From positions 32,072 through 96,071 of the forward strand of contig NZ_QFVS01000007.1 of assembly GCF_003143955.1 (NCBI RefSeq): 64,000 nucleotides of DNA. Reading direction: 5' to 3'. This document shows, in pieces, positions 8,917 to 16,512 of this stretch. The notes under the pieces are model-generated. The model was not told the origin of the DNA, made no database searches, and worked only from the letters and a program-made list of their open reading frames with translations. Origin of the DNA: Kurthia zopfii (GTDB lineage: Bacteria > Bacillota > Bacilli > Bacillales_A > Planococcaceae). A program made the translations under genes and the position numbers. Position 1 is the first letter of the stretch. Every line of letters begins with the position of its first letter.

Positions 8917-10077
8917 TTAAATTGTTAATGCTGGCCCAAAGAATTCATAGTGAACTTGTTCTCTTGATACACCTAACTCATCTAGTTCATTAATGACCAT
9001 TTGCATAAAGCCGACTGGACCACAAAGGTAGAATTCACCGTTCAAATCAACATTTTCTTTTAAGAATTGTGCAGATATTTTACCAAGTTGGTCCGTTGCA
9101 ATTGCATTGTATGACGCATTTTCATTTGTCATTGCTACTTGGCTCAATTCACATTCAAATGCTAGCTCATTTAAATGACTTGCACTATGAATAAACTGAA
9201 CGGAATGATTTCCTTTTGCTGCTTCATGATACATGCTTAGTAGCGGTGTAGCGCCGACTCCACCTGCGATAAATGTGACAGGTTTTTCTGTATTTTCATA
9301 AACGAAAGTTCCTGCTGGTACACTAATTGGTAGCGTGTCGCCAACTTGAAGATTTTCACCTAAATAATTTGATACTTTACCATTTGGCGTATTTTTCACA
9401 TCTTTTTTCACCGAGATACGATAGTTTTCTCCATCAAATGCTTTTGATAAACTGTATTGACGGTTCATCGTATATTCTTCACCTGGGATTGATACTTGAA
9501 CTGTAATGAACTGGCCAGGTAAGTACTCTGGCAAAGCACTGCCATCTTTTGGTTTTAAATAGAATGATGTGATCAAAGCATTTTCAGCTACACGATTCAC
9601 AACTTCAAATTCTTTAAATCCTCGGAAACCACCTGATTTATTTTCGGCTTCTGTATAGAGTGCCTCTTCTTCTTGGATGAATACATCTGCGATCACGCCA
9701 TAAGCTTCGCCCCAAGCTTGAATGATTTCATCCGTTGCAGCATCTCCTAATACTTCTTTGATCGCGCGTAATAAGAACTCCCCTACAATTGGATAATGTT
9801 CAGGTAATACACCTAAACTTCTATGTTTTTGAGCAATTTGTTTCACGACTGGGATAATTGCTGGTAAATTTTCAATATGAACTGCAGCCGCATATACTGT
9901 ATTTGCTAACGCTGTTTGTTGTCTGCCTTGCGCTTGATTTGTATGATTAAAAATATTTAATAGTGCAGGGTGTTCTTCGAATAAATTTTTATAAAAGGTT
10001 TTAGTAATTGTAACTCCGTGTACTTCTAATACTGGTGCTGTTGATTTTACGATGTCCATTGTATGTTGTGATAACAT
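8917..10077 (-). CDS. hmp: Flavohaemoglobin, nitric oxide dioxygenase
   Basis: A 386-residue cytosolic enzyme that turns NO plus O2 into nitrate using NAD(P)H. The globin domain (about 1-138) contains the proximal haem His in [12 protein letters not shown]; the FAD domain has RQYSLS; the NAD domain has [10 protein letters not shown] and the closing YEFFGP. An ATG 11 codons upstream (10110) also has a GAGGA site, but family members begin at [12 protein letters not shown], so 10077 is chosen. It is divergent from nsrR across a shared regulatory region with an NsrR-like palindrome, which points to NO-induced expression. Confidence 0.92.
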   Translation of the reverse strand: MLSQHTMDIVKSTAPVLEVHGVTITKTFYKNLFEEHPALLNIFNHTNQAQGRQQTALANTVYAAAVHIENLPAIIPVVKQIAQKHRSLGVLPEHYPIVGEFLLRAIKEVLGDAATDEIIQAWGEAYGVIADVFIQEEEALYTEAENKSGGFRGFKEFEVVNRVAENALITSFYLKPKDGSALPEYLPGQFITVQVSIPGEEYTMNRQYSLSKAFDGENYRISVKKDVKNTPNGKVSNYLGENLQVGDTLPISVPAGTFVYENTEKPVTFIAGGVGATPLLSMYHEAAKGNHSVQFIHSASHLNELAFECELSQVAMTNENASYNAIATDQLGKISAQFLKENVDLNGEFYLCGPVGFMQMVINELDELGVSREQVHYEFFGPALTI

Positions 10078-10140
10078 ATCAATCACCCTCTCATTTTTGT
10101 TTACACTCATAGAATAGTCCTCTTTTCGATTTAAAGCAAT

Positions 10141-10187
10141 ATGTAAAATACATTTTTAACAGAAAAGACATATTTGAAATACATCTT
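10141..10187. promoter_or_regulatory. NsrR-type operator region between hmp and nsrR
   Basis: The 23-bp near-palindrome at 10165-10187 has arms AAGACATATTT and AAATACATCTT around a central G and closely follows the known NsrR operator form AAGATGYATTT-N-AAATRCATCTT. A second, shorter palindrome ATGTA-AAA-TACAT lies at 10141-10153 nearer to hmp. Both sit between the divergent genes. The operator call is inference from the match and the context. Confidence 0.72.
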
Positions 10188-10214
10188 TAAAATTCACGAA
10201 GTTTTCCGTAGACA

Positions 10215-10223
10215 TGGTATAAT
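10215..10223 (+). promoter_or_regulatory. Extended -10 promoter of nsrR
   Basis: TGGTATAAT gives a full -10 hexamer (10218-10223) with the TG extension. No good -35 box is present at 17 bp, as is common for extended -10 promoters. The NsrR palindrome lies 28 bp upstream. Confidence 0.55.
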
Positions 10224-10249
10224 AGATATCATACTTGGAGGTGAGTCAG

Positions 10250-10687
10250 GTGAGACTAACTTTATATACTGATTACTCATTACGTGTATTGCTCTATTTA
10301 GGTGCTAAGGATCCTGAGGAACTTTCCACTATTCAAAATATTTCTGATTCATACGGTATTTCAAAAAATCATTTAATGAAGGTTACACATGAGCTAGGAA
10401 AGATGGGATATATCGAAACGGTTCGAGGTCGTGGCGGTGGTATTCGTTTAGCTGTTGTACCTGAAGAAATTAATATAGGTCAACTCGTTCGAAAAACGGA
10501 AGAGGATTTTTATTTAGTGGAATGTTTTAACCCTGAATCAGTCGGCTGTATCATTTCGCCTGTCTGTAGTTTAAAAGGGGCTTTGAATAAAGCTTTACAT
10601 GCCTATATTGCTGTCCTTGATTCCTATCATTTAAGCGACTTCCTTACTTCAAAAGAAGACTTAGCGGCAATATTATTTAATGACTAA
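10250..10687 (+). CDS. nsrR: Rrf2-family NO-sensing repressor NsrR
   Basis: A 145-residue Rrf2 winged-helix regulator. The N-terminus RLTLYTDYSLRVLLYLG, helix-turn-helix ISDSYGISKNHLMKVTHEL and wing RGRGGGIRLA are typical. The [4Fe-4S] ligands are C-x7-C-x5-C in ECFNPESVGCIISPVCS, the NsrR spacing. NO reacts with the cluster and relieves repression. Start: the ORF is open from a TTG at 10235, but GGAGG lies 7-8 bp before the GTG at 10250 and the family starts there. Divergent hmp is the obvious target. Confidence 0.9.
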   Translation: MRLTLYTDYSLRVLLYLGAKDPEELSTIQNISDSYGISKNHLMKVTHELGKMGYIETVRGRGGGIRLAVVPEEINIGQLVRKTEEDFYLVECFNPESVGCIISPVCSLKGALNKALHAYIAVLDSYHLSDFLTSKEDLAAILFND

Positions 10688-10690
10688 CTA

Positions 10691-10728
10691 ATCATGAGAT
10701 TGAATTCAATCTCATGATTTTATTTTTC
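10691..10728 (+). terminator. Terminator of nsrR
   Basis: A perfect 14-bp self-complementary arm pair (ATCATGAGATTGAA/TTCAATCTCATGAT) directly after the stop, followed by TTTATTTTTC. Confidence 0.8.
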
Positions 10729-10779
10729 AATTGCTTTCAAAAAAGGTTTGTTAGGAGTTAGTTCAATGTTATTGATCGT

Positions 10780-10900
10780 AATTTATCTAAAATAATGCAC
10801 ATATATTATTTAATGTTTTGGTGCGACTTCTGCGGGAACAGCACGAGCTGAAGTCCTACTCGCAGAAAGCGTCGTCCAATTCGAAAATTACCTAAAATAA
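10780..10900. repeat. Structured intergenic element flanked by 16-bp direct repeats
   Basis: The core at about 10822-10876 has inverted arms TTCTGCG and CGCAGAA with an inner GAACAGCACGAGCTGAAGTC segment, resembling the GC-richer palindromic elements (CTGCGGGAACAGCACGAGCTGAAG type) scattered through Bacillales intergenic regions. It is bracketed by AATTTATCTAAAATAA (10780-10795) and AAATTACCTAAAATAA (10885-10900), 14 of 16 identical. Likely a short mobile or REP-like element; its dispersal is recalled, not tested. Confidence 0.5.
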
Positions 10901-10930
10901 AAAAGAGCAAAGTCCGAAGACTCTACTCTT
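10897..10930 (-). terminator. Terminator of the infC-rpmI-rplT operon
   Basis: On the minus strand AAGAGTAGAGTC pairs with GACTTTGCTCTT around TTCG and is followed by TTTTATTTTAG. Confidence 0.8.
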
Positions 10931-10952
10931 TCAACATGCCTGAATGCATGAA

Positions 10953-11312
10953 TTATTTTGCAATTGCAGTTTTAGCAGTTTCAGCTAATTGTGCGAAAGC
11001 AGCTGCATCATTTACAGCTAATTCAGCTAACATTTTACGGTTAACTTCGATTTCAGCAAGTTTTAAACCGTGCATTAGACGGCTGTAAGAAAGACCGTTA
11101 ATACGTGCTGCTGCGTTGATACGAGTGATCCATAATTTACGGAAATCACGTTTCTTTTGACGACGGTCACGGTATGCATATTGACCAGACTTCATTACTG
11201 CTTGGTTCGCTACTTTATAAAGTGTGTGTTTTGAACCGTAATAACCTTTTGCTAATTTTAAAACCTTTTTACGACGCTTGCGCGACACTATTCCGCCTTT
11301 TACGCGTGGCAT
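10953..11312 (-). CDS. rplT: Ribosomal protein bL20
   Basis: 119 residues, full length, with the basic N-terminus [32 protein letters not shown] and the globular [18 protein letters not shown] end. Needed for early 50S assembly. It is the last gene of infC-rpmI-rplT and, in Bacillus, the autoregulator that acts on the operon leader (see 12116-12360). Confidence 0.97.
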   Translation of the reverse strand: MPRVKGGIVSRKRRKKVLKLAKGYYGSKHTLYKVANQAVMKSGQYAYRDRRQKKRDFRKLWITRINAAARINGLSYSRLMHGLKLAEIEVNRKMLAELAVNDAAAFAQLAETAKTAIAK

Positions 11313-11363
11313 AGTTCATTACCTCCTGTTATTTACCTTGTTGATAAATAATGTATGTTATTC

Positions 11364-11564
11364 TTATTTCATGTAAGCTAATAAAGATTTGATGCGTTTG
11401 TAATCACCAGATGATACTAATGATTGTTTGTTAAGATGACGTTTTGCTTTTGTAGATTTGTTAGCAAATAAGTGAGAGCCGTATGCACGGTCACGTTTTA
11501 ATTTACCAGTACCAGTTCTTTTAAAGCGTTTTGCAGCGCCACGGTGTGTTTTCATTTTTGGCAT
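11364..11564 (-). CDS. rpmI: Ribosomal protein bL35
   Basis: 66 residues with the signature [20 protein letters not shown] and [12 protein letters not shown]. The gene lies between infC and rplT, 35 bp after infC, with an AGGAGG site before ATG. Confidence 0.97.
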   Translation of the reverse strand: MPKMKTHRGAAKRFKRTGTGKLKRDRAYGSHLFANKSTKAKRHLNKQSLVSSGDYKRIKSLLAYMK

Positions 11565-11599
11565 TTGGATTTCCTCCTATTACTATAAACTCTATAAAA

Positions 11600-12115
11600 T
11601 TATTTCTCGACCTTAGGTGCTAAGAGCAAGAACATACTTCGGCCTTCCATTTTCGCACGCTGTTCAACAGTGGCTACTTCTGAACAAGCCTCAGCAAAGC
11701 GATCTAAAACGCGTTGACCGATCTCTTTGTGCGTAATCGCACGACCTTTAAAGCGGATAGATGCCTTAACTTTGTCTCCTTTTTCAAGGAATTTGATTCC
11801 GTTACGTAACTTCGTTTGGAAGTCATGTTCATCAATCGTTGGTGAAAGTCGGACTTCTTTAAGTTCAATAATCTTTTGATTTTTTCGAACTTCACGATCT
11901 TTCTTTTGTTGTTCAAATTTGAATTTACCGTAATCCATAACACGAGCAACTGGTGGCTTGGCTTGCGGAGCCACAAGGACAAGATCCAAATTTGCACGTT
12001 CTGCAAGTTGTAAAGCATCGTTACGAGTTTTAACGCCTAGTTGATCACCATTGTGATCGATTACACGTAATTCACGAGCACGAATACCTTCGTTTACATA
12101 CATGTCTTTGCTAAT
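11600..12115 (-). CDS. infC: Translation initiation factor IF-3 with an AUU start codon
   Basis: A 171-residue IF-3 that binds the 30S subunit and checks start codon choice. The N domain has [21 protein letters not shown] and the C domain [18 protein letters not shown] and [12 protein letters not shown]. No ATG lies at the right place: the frame is open far upstream, but GGAGG (12125-12129) is 9 bp before an ATT at 12113-12115 giving [10 protein letters not shown]. The AUU start is conserved in infC of many bacteria and allows IF-3 to repress its own synthesis. Confidence 0.93.
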   Translation of the reverse strand: MSKDMYVNEGIRARELRVIDHNGDQLGVKTRNDALQLAERANLDLVLVAPQAKPPVARVMDYGKFKFEQQKKDREVRKNQKIIELKEVRLSPTIDEHDFQTKLRNGIKFLEKGDKVKASIRFKGRAITHKEIGQRVLDRFAEACSEVATVEQRAKMEGRSMFLLLAPKVEK

Positions 12116-12365
12116 AACAATCCACCTCCATGTAGTATTGAAATACTTTGTTTGGGCCAGGAAGCCCTGTCGGAACAGAAATTTCGATGTCCATAGAAAA
12201 AGGCGGACATTTGTCGAAATGTCCGCCCGCGTATATGTTGACATGCGAAATTGCATGTTCGATTCATCAATTAACCTGTCAATACCTCTATTGAGGATCG
12301 AGACTCAGGTGAGAAGCGGGCAGCCTCTACTTCAACCACAAACTTTTGTATTTGTTAACCTCACT
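12116..12365 (-). promoter_or_regulatory. L20-type leader of the infC-rpmI-rplT operon
   Basis: A ~245-nt untranslated leader on the minus strand between the infC promoter and infC. It contains a strong intrinsic terminator at 12195-12227 (GGCGGACATTT/AAATGTCCGCC plus TTTTT) well before the coding start, as in the Bacillus L20 leader, where L20 binding favours the terminator. The position, operon content and internal terminator support the call; the L20-binding fold was not modelled. Confidence 0.75.
12195..12227 (-). terminator. Attenuator inside the L20 leader
   Basis: An 11-bp GC-rich stem with a 4-nt loop, followed by TTTTTC, located 80 bp upstream of the infC start. It is the expected switch point of the leader. 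Confidence 0.85.
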
Positions 12366-12366
12366 T

Positions 12367-12395
12367 ATATTAACACTATAATGATAAGCTGTCAA
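12367..12395 (-). promoter_or_regulatory. Promoter of the infC operon
   Basis: TTGACA (12390-12395) and TAATAT (12367-12372) with 17 bp between them on the minus strand. The -35 box is only 5 bp from the stop codon of the lysozyme gene upstream. Confidence 0.82.
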
Positions 12396-12400
12396 CCACT

Positions 12401-13174
12401 TCAGTCTAAATAACTTCGAAAAACATAGGCTTTTTTTGATTTATATTTAGTTTCAGCCCAACCGTTTTCATCTACGCTTAAAACGATTACTTTTCCACTT
12501 TTAGAAAGCGTCCCTACTATTTTCCCACTCATCGAAGGTTGCTCCCTAATATTCAAGTGATTTGCCGTCACTCTATACGACTGATCCTCTCCAAGAAACC
12601 ATTGCAATGATTTCGTCCCTGTCAGTCGATTTAAATCAACCGACCCAGTAATACCCGCAATTTTCCCTCGATCCGTATATTGATGTAAATCACATTTGTA
12701 TTTTGGTGCAATAAGATCTCGCCCGTTTTGATGATAACGTGGCAACCAAATAAAGTCTGCTGAACTTGTCTTAATATTAAAATCTTCATATTCATGATGC
12801 GCGATGTAGATTCCTATTTTCTCCGCTCCTAAAAGTCGCAACTGTTGTAAATAAGCTTCCGCACCAGCTCGCATATTCCCCATTGTCTTCATTTCGACAT
12901 CAATTACGTAAAATAAAGGCTTCCCATAAACATTCGCTCGAGCATAAAAGTCTTTCGCCTCCACTTTCGCATCTTCTGTAGACGTGAAACGAGCAAAAGC
13001 ATACACGCCATATGGAATACACATTGACTCGCATCCCTTAGCATGAATGCCATACATCGAATCTTTCACAACGGAACCATCTTGCACACGTAAGATGGCC
13101 AAACTGCATTCCTTCCCTAGTTCATTATAATTCACTTTATTTTGCCACTTGGATAAATCGACTATTTTCTTCAT
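12401..13174 (-). CDS. GH25 lysozyme with C-terminal SH3b domain, no signal peptide
   Basis: A 257-residue protein with a GH25 domain from residue 1 to about 190: catalytic residues in MKKIVDLSKWQ (Asp6) and YVIDVEMKT (Asp, Glu). A bacterial SH3 domain of about 60 residues follows (VTANHLNIREQPSMSG to KAYVFRSYL). There is no signal peptide, unlike the two paralogues at 5449-8677, so export would need a holin or cell lysis, or the protein acts after lysis. An ATG two codons earlier touches AGGAGGG, so 13174 is taken. It is inserted between thrS and infC, neighbours in related genomes, and has no terminator of its own before the infC promoter. Confidence 0.82.
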   Translation of the reverse strand: MKKIVDLSKWQNKVNYNELGKECSLAILRVQDGSVVKDSMYGIHAKGCESMCIPYGVYAFARFTSTEDAKVEAKDFYARANVYGKPLFYVIDVEMKTMGNMRAGAEAYLQQLRLLGAEKIGIYIAHHEYEDFNIKTSSADFIWLPRYHQNGRDLIAPKYKCDLHQYTDRGKIAGITGSVDLNRLTGTKSLQWFLGEDQSYRVTANHLNIREQPSMSGKIVGTLSKSGKVIVLSVDENGWAETKYKSKKAYVFRSYLD

Positions 13175-13208
13175 GAACATCCCTCCTACCTACTATATAG
13201 AAGAAAGT

Positions 13209-13249
13209 AAAAAAAACAGACCTCATTAATCGAAATTAATAAGGTCTGA
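13209..13249 (-). terminator. Terminator of thrS
   Basis: CAGACCTTATTAAT pairs with ATTAATGAGGTCTG on the minus strand and is followed by eight T. Confidence 0.85.
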
Positions 13250-13257
13250 ATGAAACA

Positions 13258-15192
13258 TTATTTTACAGTAATCTCTTTAATGATTGATGCTACAAACTCA
13301 TCTAATGATACTGTTTCTGAATCTTTCGAGCCGTAACGACGAACGTTTACGCCATTCGATTCAACTTCTTTATCACCTAATACAAGCATGTAAGGAATTT
13401 TTTGCATTTGTGCTTCACGGATTTTGTATCCTAATTTTTCTTCACGGTAATCCATTTCTACACGAACACCAGCAGCAACTAATTTCTCTTCAACTTGTTT
13501 TGCATAGTCGAAGTGAACTTCGTTTGATACAGGAATTACTTGTACTTGAACTGGAGCTAACCATGCAGGGAATGCGCCTTTGTATTCTTCAATTAAGAAG
13601 GCTACGAAACGTTCCATAGTTGATACAACACCACGGTGAATTACGACTGGACGATGTTGTTTACCATCATCACCAACGAAGTTCAGGTCGAAACGTTCTG
13701 GTAATAAGAAGTCTAATTGAACTGTAGATAGAGTTTCTTGTTTACCGATTGCAGTTTTCACTTGAACATCAAGTTTTGGACCGTAGAATGCTGCTTCGCC
13801 ATCTGCTTCATAGTAATCTAGACCAAGTTCATCCATCGCTTCTTTTAGCATGCGTTGTGCTTTTTCCCACATGTCATCGTCATCGAAGTATTTCTCAGTA
13901 TCTTCTGGATCACGGTAAGAAAGGCGGAATTCATAATCTTCAAGGTTGAAGTCTTTATAAACTGATTGAACTAATTCAACCACTTTTTTGAATTCTTCTT
14001 TGATTTGATCTGGACGTACGAAAAGATGCGCATCATTTAAAGTCATGCCACGTACACGTTGTAATCCTGATACAGCACCAGACATTTCGTAACGGTGCAT
14101 CGTTCCTAATTCCGCGATACGTAATGGTAGGTCGCGGTATGAACGCATTGCTGATTTATAAACCATCATATGGTGAGGACAGTTCATTGGACGTAATACG
14201 AATGTTTCGTGATCTACTTCCATTGGTGGGAACATATCTTCTTGGTAATGATCCCAGTGACCAGAAGTTTCATAAAGTGATTTAGAACCTAGTACTGGAG
14301 TATATACATGTTTGTACCCTAGTGCTAATTCTTTATCAACGATGTAGCGCTCGATTGTACGGCGGATCGTCGCACCATTTGGTAACCAAAGTGGAAGACC
14401 TTGCCCTACTAATTGGCTGTTTGTAAAGATTTCTAATTCTTTACCAATTTTACGGTGATCACGTTCTTTTGCTTCTTCAAGCATTTGTAGATGATGTTTT
14501 AACTCATCTTTCGTGAAGAATGCTGTACCGTAAATACGTTGTAACATTTTATTATCTGAGTTCCCTCTCCAATAAGCACCTGCGATTGAAAGAAGTTTGA
14601 ACTCTTTAATTTTATTAGTTGAAGGAACGTGTACACCACGGCAAAGGTCGAAGAAATCGCCTTGTTCGTAAATTGATACTTGTTCATCTTCTGGAATTGC
14701 TTCTAATAATTCTAATTTATATTCATCATCGATTTCAGCAAAACGACGTTGAGCTTCGGCACGAGAAACATCGTGACGTACTACTTCTACGTTTTCTGCA
14801 ATGATTTTTTTCATTTCTTTTTCAATTTTAGCGAAATCTTCTGAAGTAATTGGTTCTGGTGCGTCCATATCATAGTAGAATCCACCTTCAATTACTGGAC
14901 CAATCCCTAATTTAATTCCTGGGAATAGGCGTTTTACAGCTTGTGCTAATAAGTGGGCTGTAGAGTGACGTAACACTTCTAAAGCTTCTGAATCAGCTGG
15001 TGTAATAATCGCGATTGTACCGTCTTCGTTTAAAGGTGTTTTAGTATCCACTAATTCTCCGTTAAATTTACCAACGATTGCTTTTTTTCGTAATCCTGGG
15101 CTAATTGCTGCTGCAACTGCATCTGTAGTAATACCTTTTTCATACTCTTTTACTGACCCGTCTGGGAAAGTTAATTTGATCATGTCTGCCAT
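13258..15192 (-). CDS. thrS: Threonine-tRNA ligase
   Basis: A 644-residue class II synthetase. The N-terminal TGS domain ([17 protein letters not shown]) is followed by the editing domain with [12 protein letters not shown] and the [15 protein letters not shown] stretch, then the catalytic core ([33 protein letters not shown]) and an anticodon domain ending the protein. Full length. Expression is governed by the T-box leader directly upstream; it is followed by its own terminator. Confidence 0.97.
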   Translation of the reverse strand: MADMIKLTFPDGSVKEYEKGITTDAVAAAISPGLRKKAIVGKFNGELVDTKTPLNEDGTIAIITPADSEALEVLRHSTAHLLAQAVKRLFPGIKLGIGPVIEGGFYYDMDAPEPITSEDFAKIEKEMKKIIAENVEVVRHDVSRAEAQRRFAEIDDEYKLELLEAIPEDEQVSIYEQGDFFDLCRGVHVPSTNKIKEFKLLSIAGAYWRGNSDNKMLQRIYGTAFFTKDELKHHLQMLEEAKERDHRKIGKELEIFTNSQLVGQGLPLWLPNGATIRRTIERYIVDKELALGYKHVYTPVLGSKSLYETSGHWDHYQEDMFPPMEVDHETFVLRPMNCPHHMMVYKSAMRSYRDLPLRIAELGTMHRYEMSGAVSGLQRVRGMTLNDAHLFVRPDQIKEEFKKVVELVQSVYKDFNLEDYEFRLSYRDPEDTEKYFDDDDMWEKAQRMLKEAMDELGLDYYEADGEAAFYGPKLDVQVKTAIGKQETLSTVQLDFLLPERFDLNFVGDDGKQHRPVVIHRGVVSTMERFVAFLIEEYKGAFPAWLAPVQVQVIPVSNEVHFDYAKQVEEKLVAAGVRVEMDYREEKLGYKIREAQMQKIPYMLVLGDKEVESNGVNVRRYGSKDSETVSLDEFVASIIKEITVK

Positions 15193-15518
15193 AGTTTATT
15201 CTCTCCTTTTTATTATTTCGAAAGCTCTGGGCCACAAGTCGGAGATCGTTTTTGAACACAAAAAAGCACCATCCCAAAAAGGGACGATGCGTACGCTCGT
15301 GGTTCCACCCTTCTTCCTTCCATGCAAAAATAAACCTCTTGCAAAGACGAAGCTCTCGATCGGCTAACGGGCCGCTACCGTCGACAATTACTAGGATTTC
15401 ACTGTCGCTGCTCCAAGGTGGTAAATCATTAGCCGTCACTGGAATACTCACACCGCTGTATCCCTCTCTGAAAGTTGTGCTAACCATTATTGTCCTTATC
15501 CGTGCATTTAATAGTATG
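15193..15518 (-). promoter_or_regulatory. T-box riboswitch leader of thrS
   Basis: The T-box AAGGGTGGAACCACG lies at 15298-15312 on the minus strand, 106 bp or more before thrS. It precedes a terminator at 15260-15290 with which it can pair alternatively. Two overlapping ACC triplets (15417-15422) in the 3' side of stem I are candidate threonine specifiers; which one is used is uncertain. Low charged tRNA-Thr would raise thrS expression. Confidence 0.9.
15260..15290 (-). terminator. Regulated terminator of the thrS T-box leader
   Basis: GCATCGTCCC pairs with GGGATGGTGC across five T, followed by six T on the minus strand. Confidence 0.88.
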
Positions 15519-15524
15519 CTTGCA

Positions 15525-15553
15525 ATTATAAACCTAACTTCTTATTGTTGCAA
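15525..15553 (-). promoter_or_regulatory. Promoter of the thrS leader
   Basis: TTGCAA (15548-15553), 17 bp, TATAAT (15525-15530) on the minus strand, just upstream of the T-box leader. Confidence 0.78.
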
Positions 15554-15561
15554 CATTCATT

Positions 15562-16500
15562 TTAATTAAAATCTCTTAAATTAAAGCCTTTTAAGAAAAT
15601 CGGTTCTGTAATAGCTTTTATTCGTTCCATAATCCGCTTCGCTTTCACCGGATCGAATTCGCCTTTATTCGTTTTAGAAATAGATGCCTCTAATCCATCA
15701 TAATCTAAGTTTGATGAGATGAAAGTTGGTAACTGCTCTGCCATACGATAATGAAGAATAGAACCTAAAATCTCATCCCTCGTCCATGCGGTAAGCGATT
15801 CTGCACCCATATCATCTAGCATCAGGACAGGCGCTTTTTTTGCAAACTCGAATTTCTCTTCAAGTTTTGGAGTCCCAATCGCATTTTTAAGCTCACGAAG
15901 GAATTCTGGTACATAAACTAATACGGTCGCTACTTTAAGAGTCGCAAGCTCATTGGCAATGGCTCCGAGTAAAAATGACTTACCAACACCAAAATCACCA
16001 TATAAATAAAAGCCTTTGCGCGGTAATTCTCCAGTCGTTTTCACTTCTTCAACAAATGCACGCGCTTTTTCAGCCAAATCAGATCGTTCTTCACTATAAA
16101 TTCGAATATCATCCAACGTCGCCTTTAAGACATCTTTCGGCATATGCATACTTGAAATCATATTCTCCGTTTTACGGCGCTCATCTTCTACTAGTTTTTG
16201 TTGGCAAGGCGAATACTCAATATCAATAAGCCCTCGTGTTAATGACAATTTAGGTACAAAACCACCGATTGTATTAACGCACTCTTTTACCGAAGGGCAT
16301 TCTGCGCAATCATGTTGCTGATTTTTAAACTCATATAATTTCCCTAAGCCTTTTTCAATTGTTTCGCTTGTTACTTCTTTATTCTCTTGAACAAATTTTT
16401 GGATTTGAGGATCGGCTAACAATTCTTCTTGAATTGATTGAAATCTCTCTTGGAATTGAGCATCCATTTTCTTATTCAGTTCATTTTGAATTGGTTTCAT
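15562..16500 (-). CDS. dnaI: Primosomal protein DnaI, helicase loader
   Basis: A 312-residue AAA+ ATPase that loads the replicative helicase together with DnaB and DnaD. The N-terminal domain has a zinc-binding cluster (CAECPSVKEC). The AAA+ domain shows Walker A GDFGVGKS, Walker B LMLDDMGAES and an arginine near SNLDYDGLE. A GTG three codons earlier overlaps the AGGAGG site, so the ATG at 16500 with 8-bp spacing is chosen. It follows dnaB with about a dozen bases between. Confidence 0.93.
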   Translation of the reverse strand: MKPIQNELNKKMDAQFQERFQSIQEELLADPQIQKFVQENKEVTSETIEKGLGKLYEFKNQQHDCAECPSVKECVNTIGGFVPKLSLTRGLIDIEYSPCQQKLVEDERRKTENMISSMHMPKDVLKATLDDIRIYSEERSDLAEKARAFVEEVKTTGELPRKGFYLYGDFGVGKSFLLGAIANELATLKVATVLVYVPEFLRELKNAIGTPKLEEKFEFAKKAPVLMLDDMGAESLTAWTRDEILGSILHYRMAEQLPTFISSNLDYDGLEASISKTNKGEFDPVKAKRIMERIKAITEPIFLKGFNLRDFN

Positions 16501-16512
16501 ATACGCCACCTC

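Noticed and set aside
12102..12413. Open plus-strand frame of 103 codons opposite the infC leader
   Set aside because: It is the reverse of the L20 leader and terminator stem; no start signal and no protein-like composition.
15140..15487. Open frame of 115 codons on the minus strand upstream of thrS
   Set aside because: It lies in the T-box leader and runs into thrS in another frame; no ribosome binding site, and the RNA structure explains the sequence.
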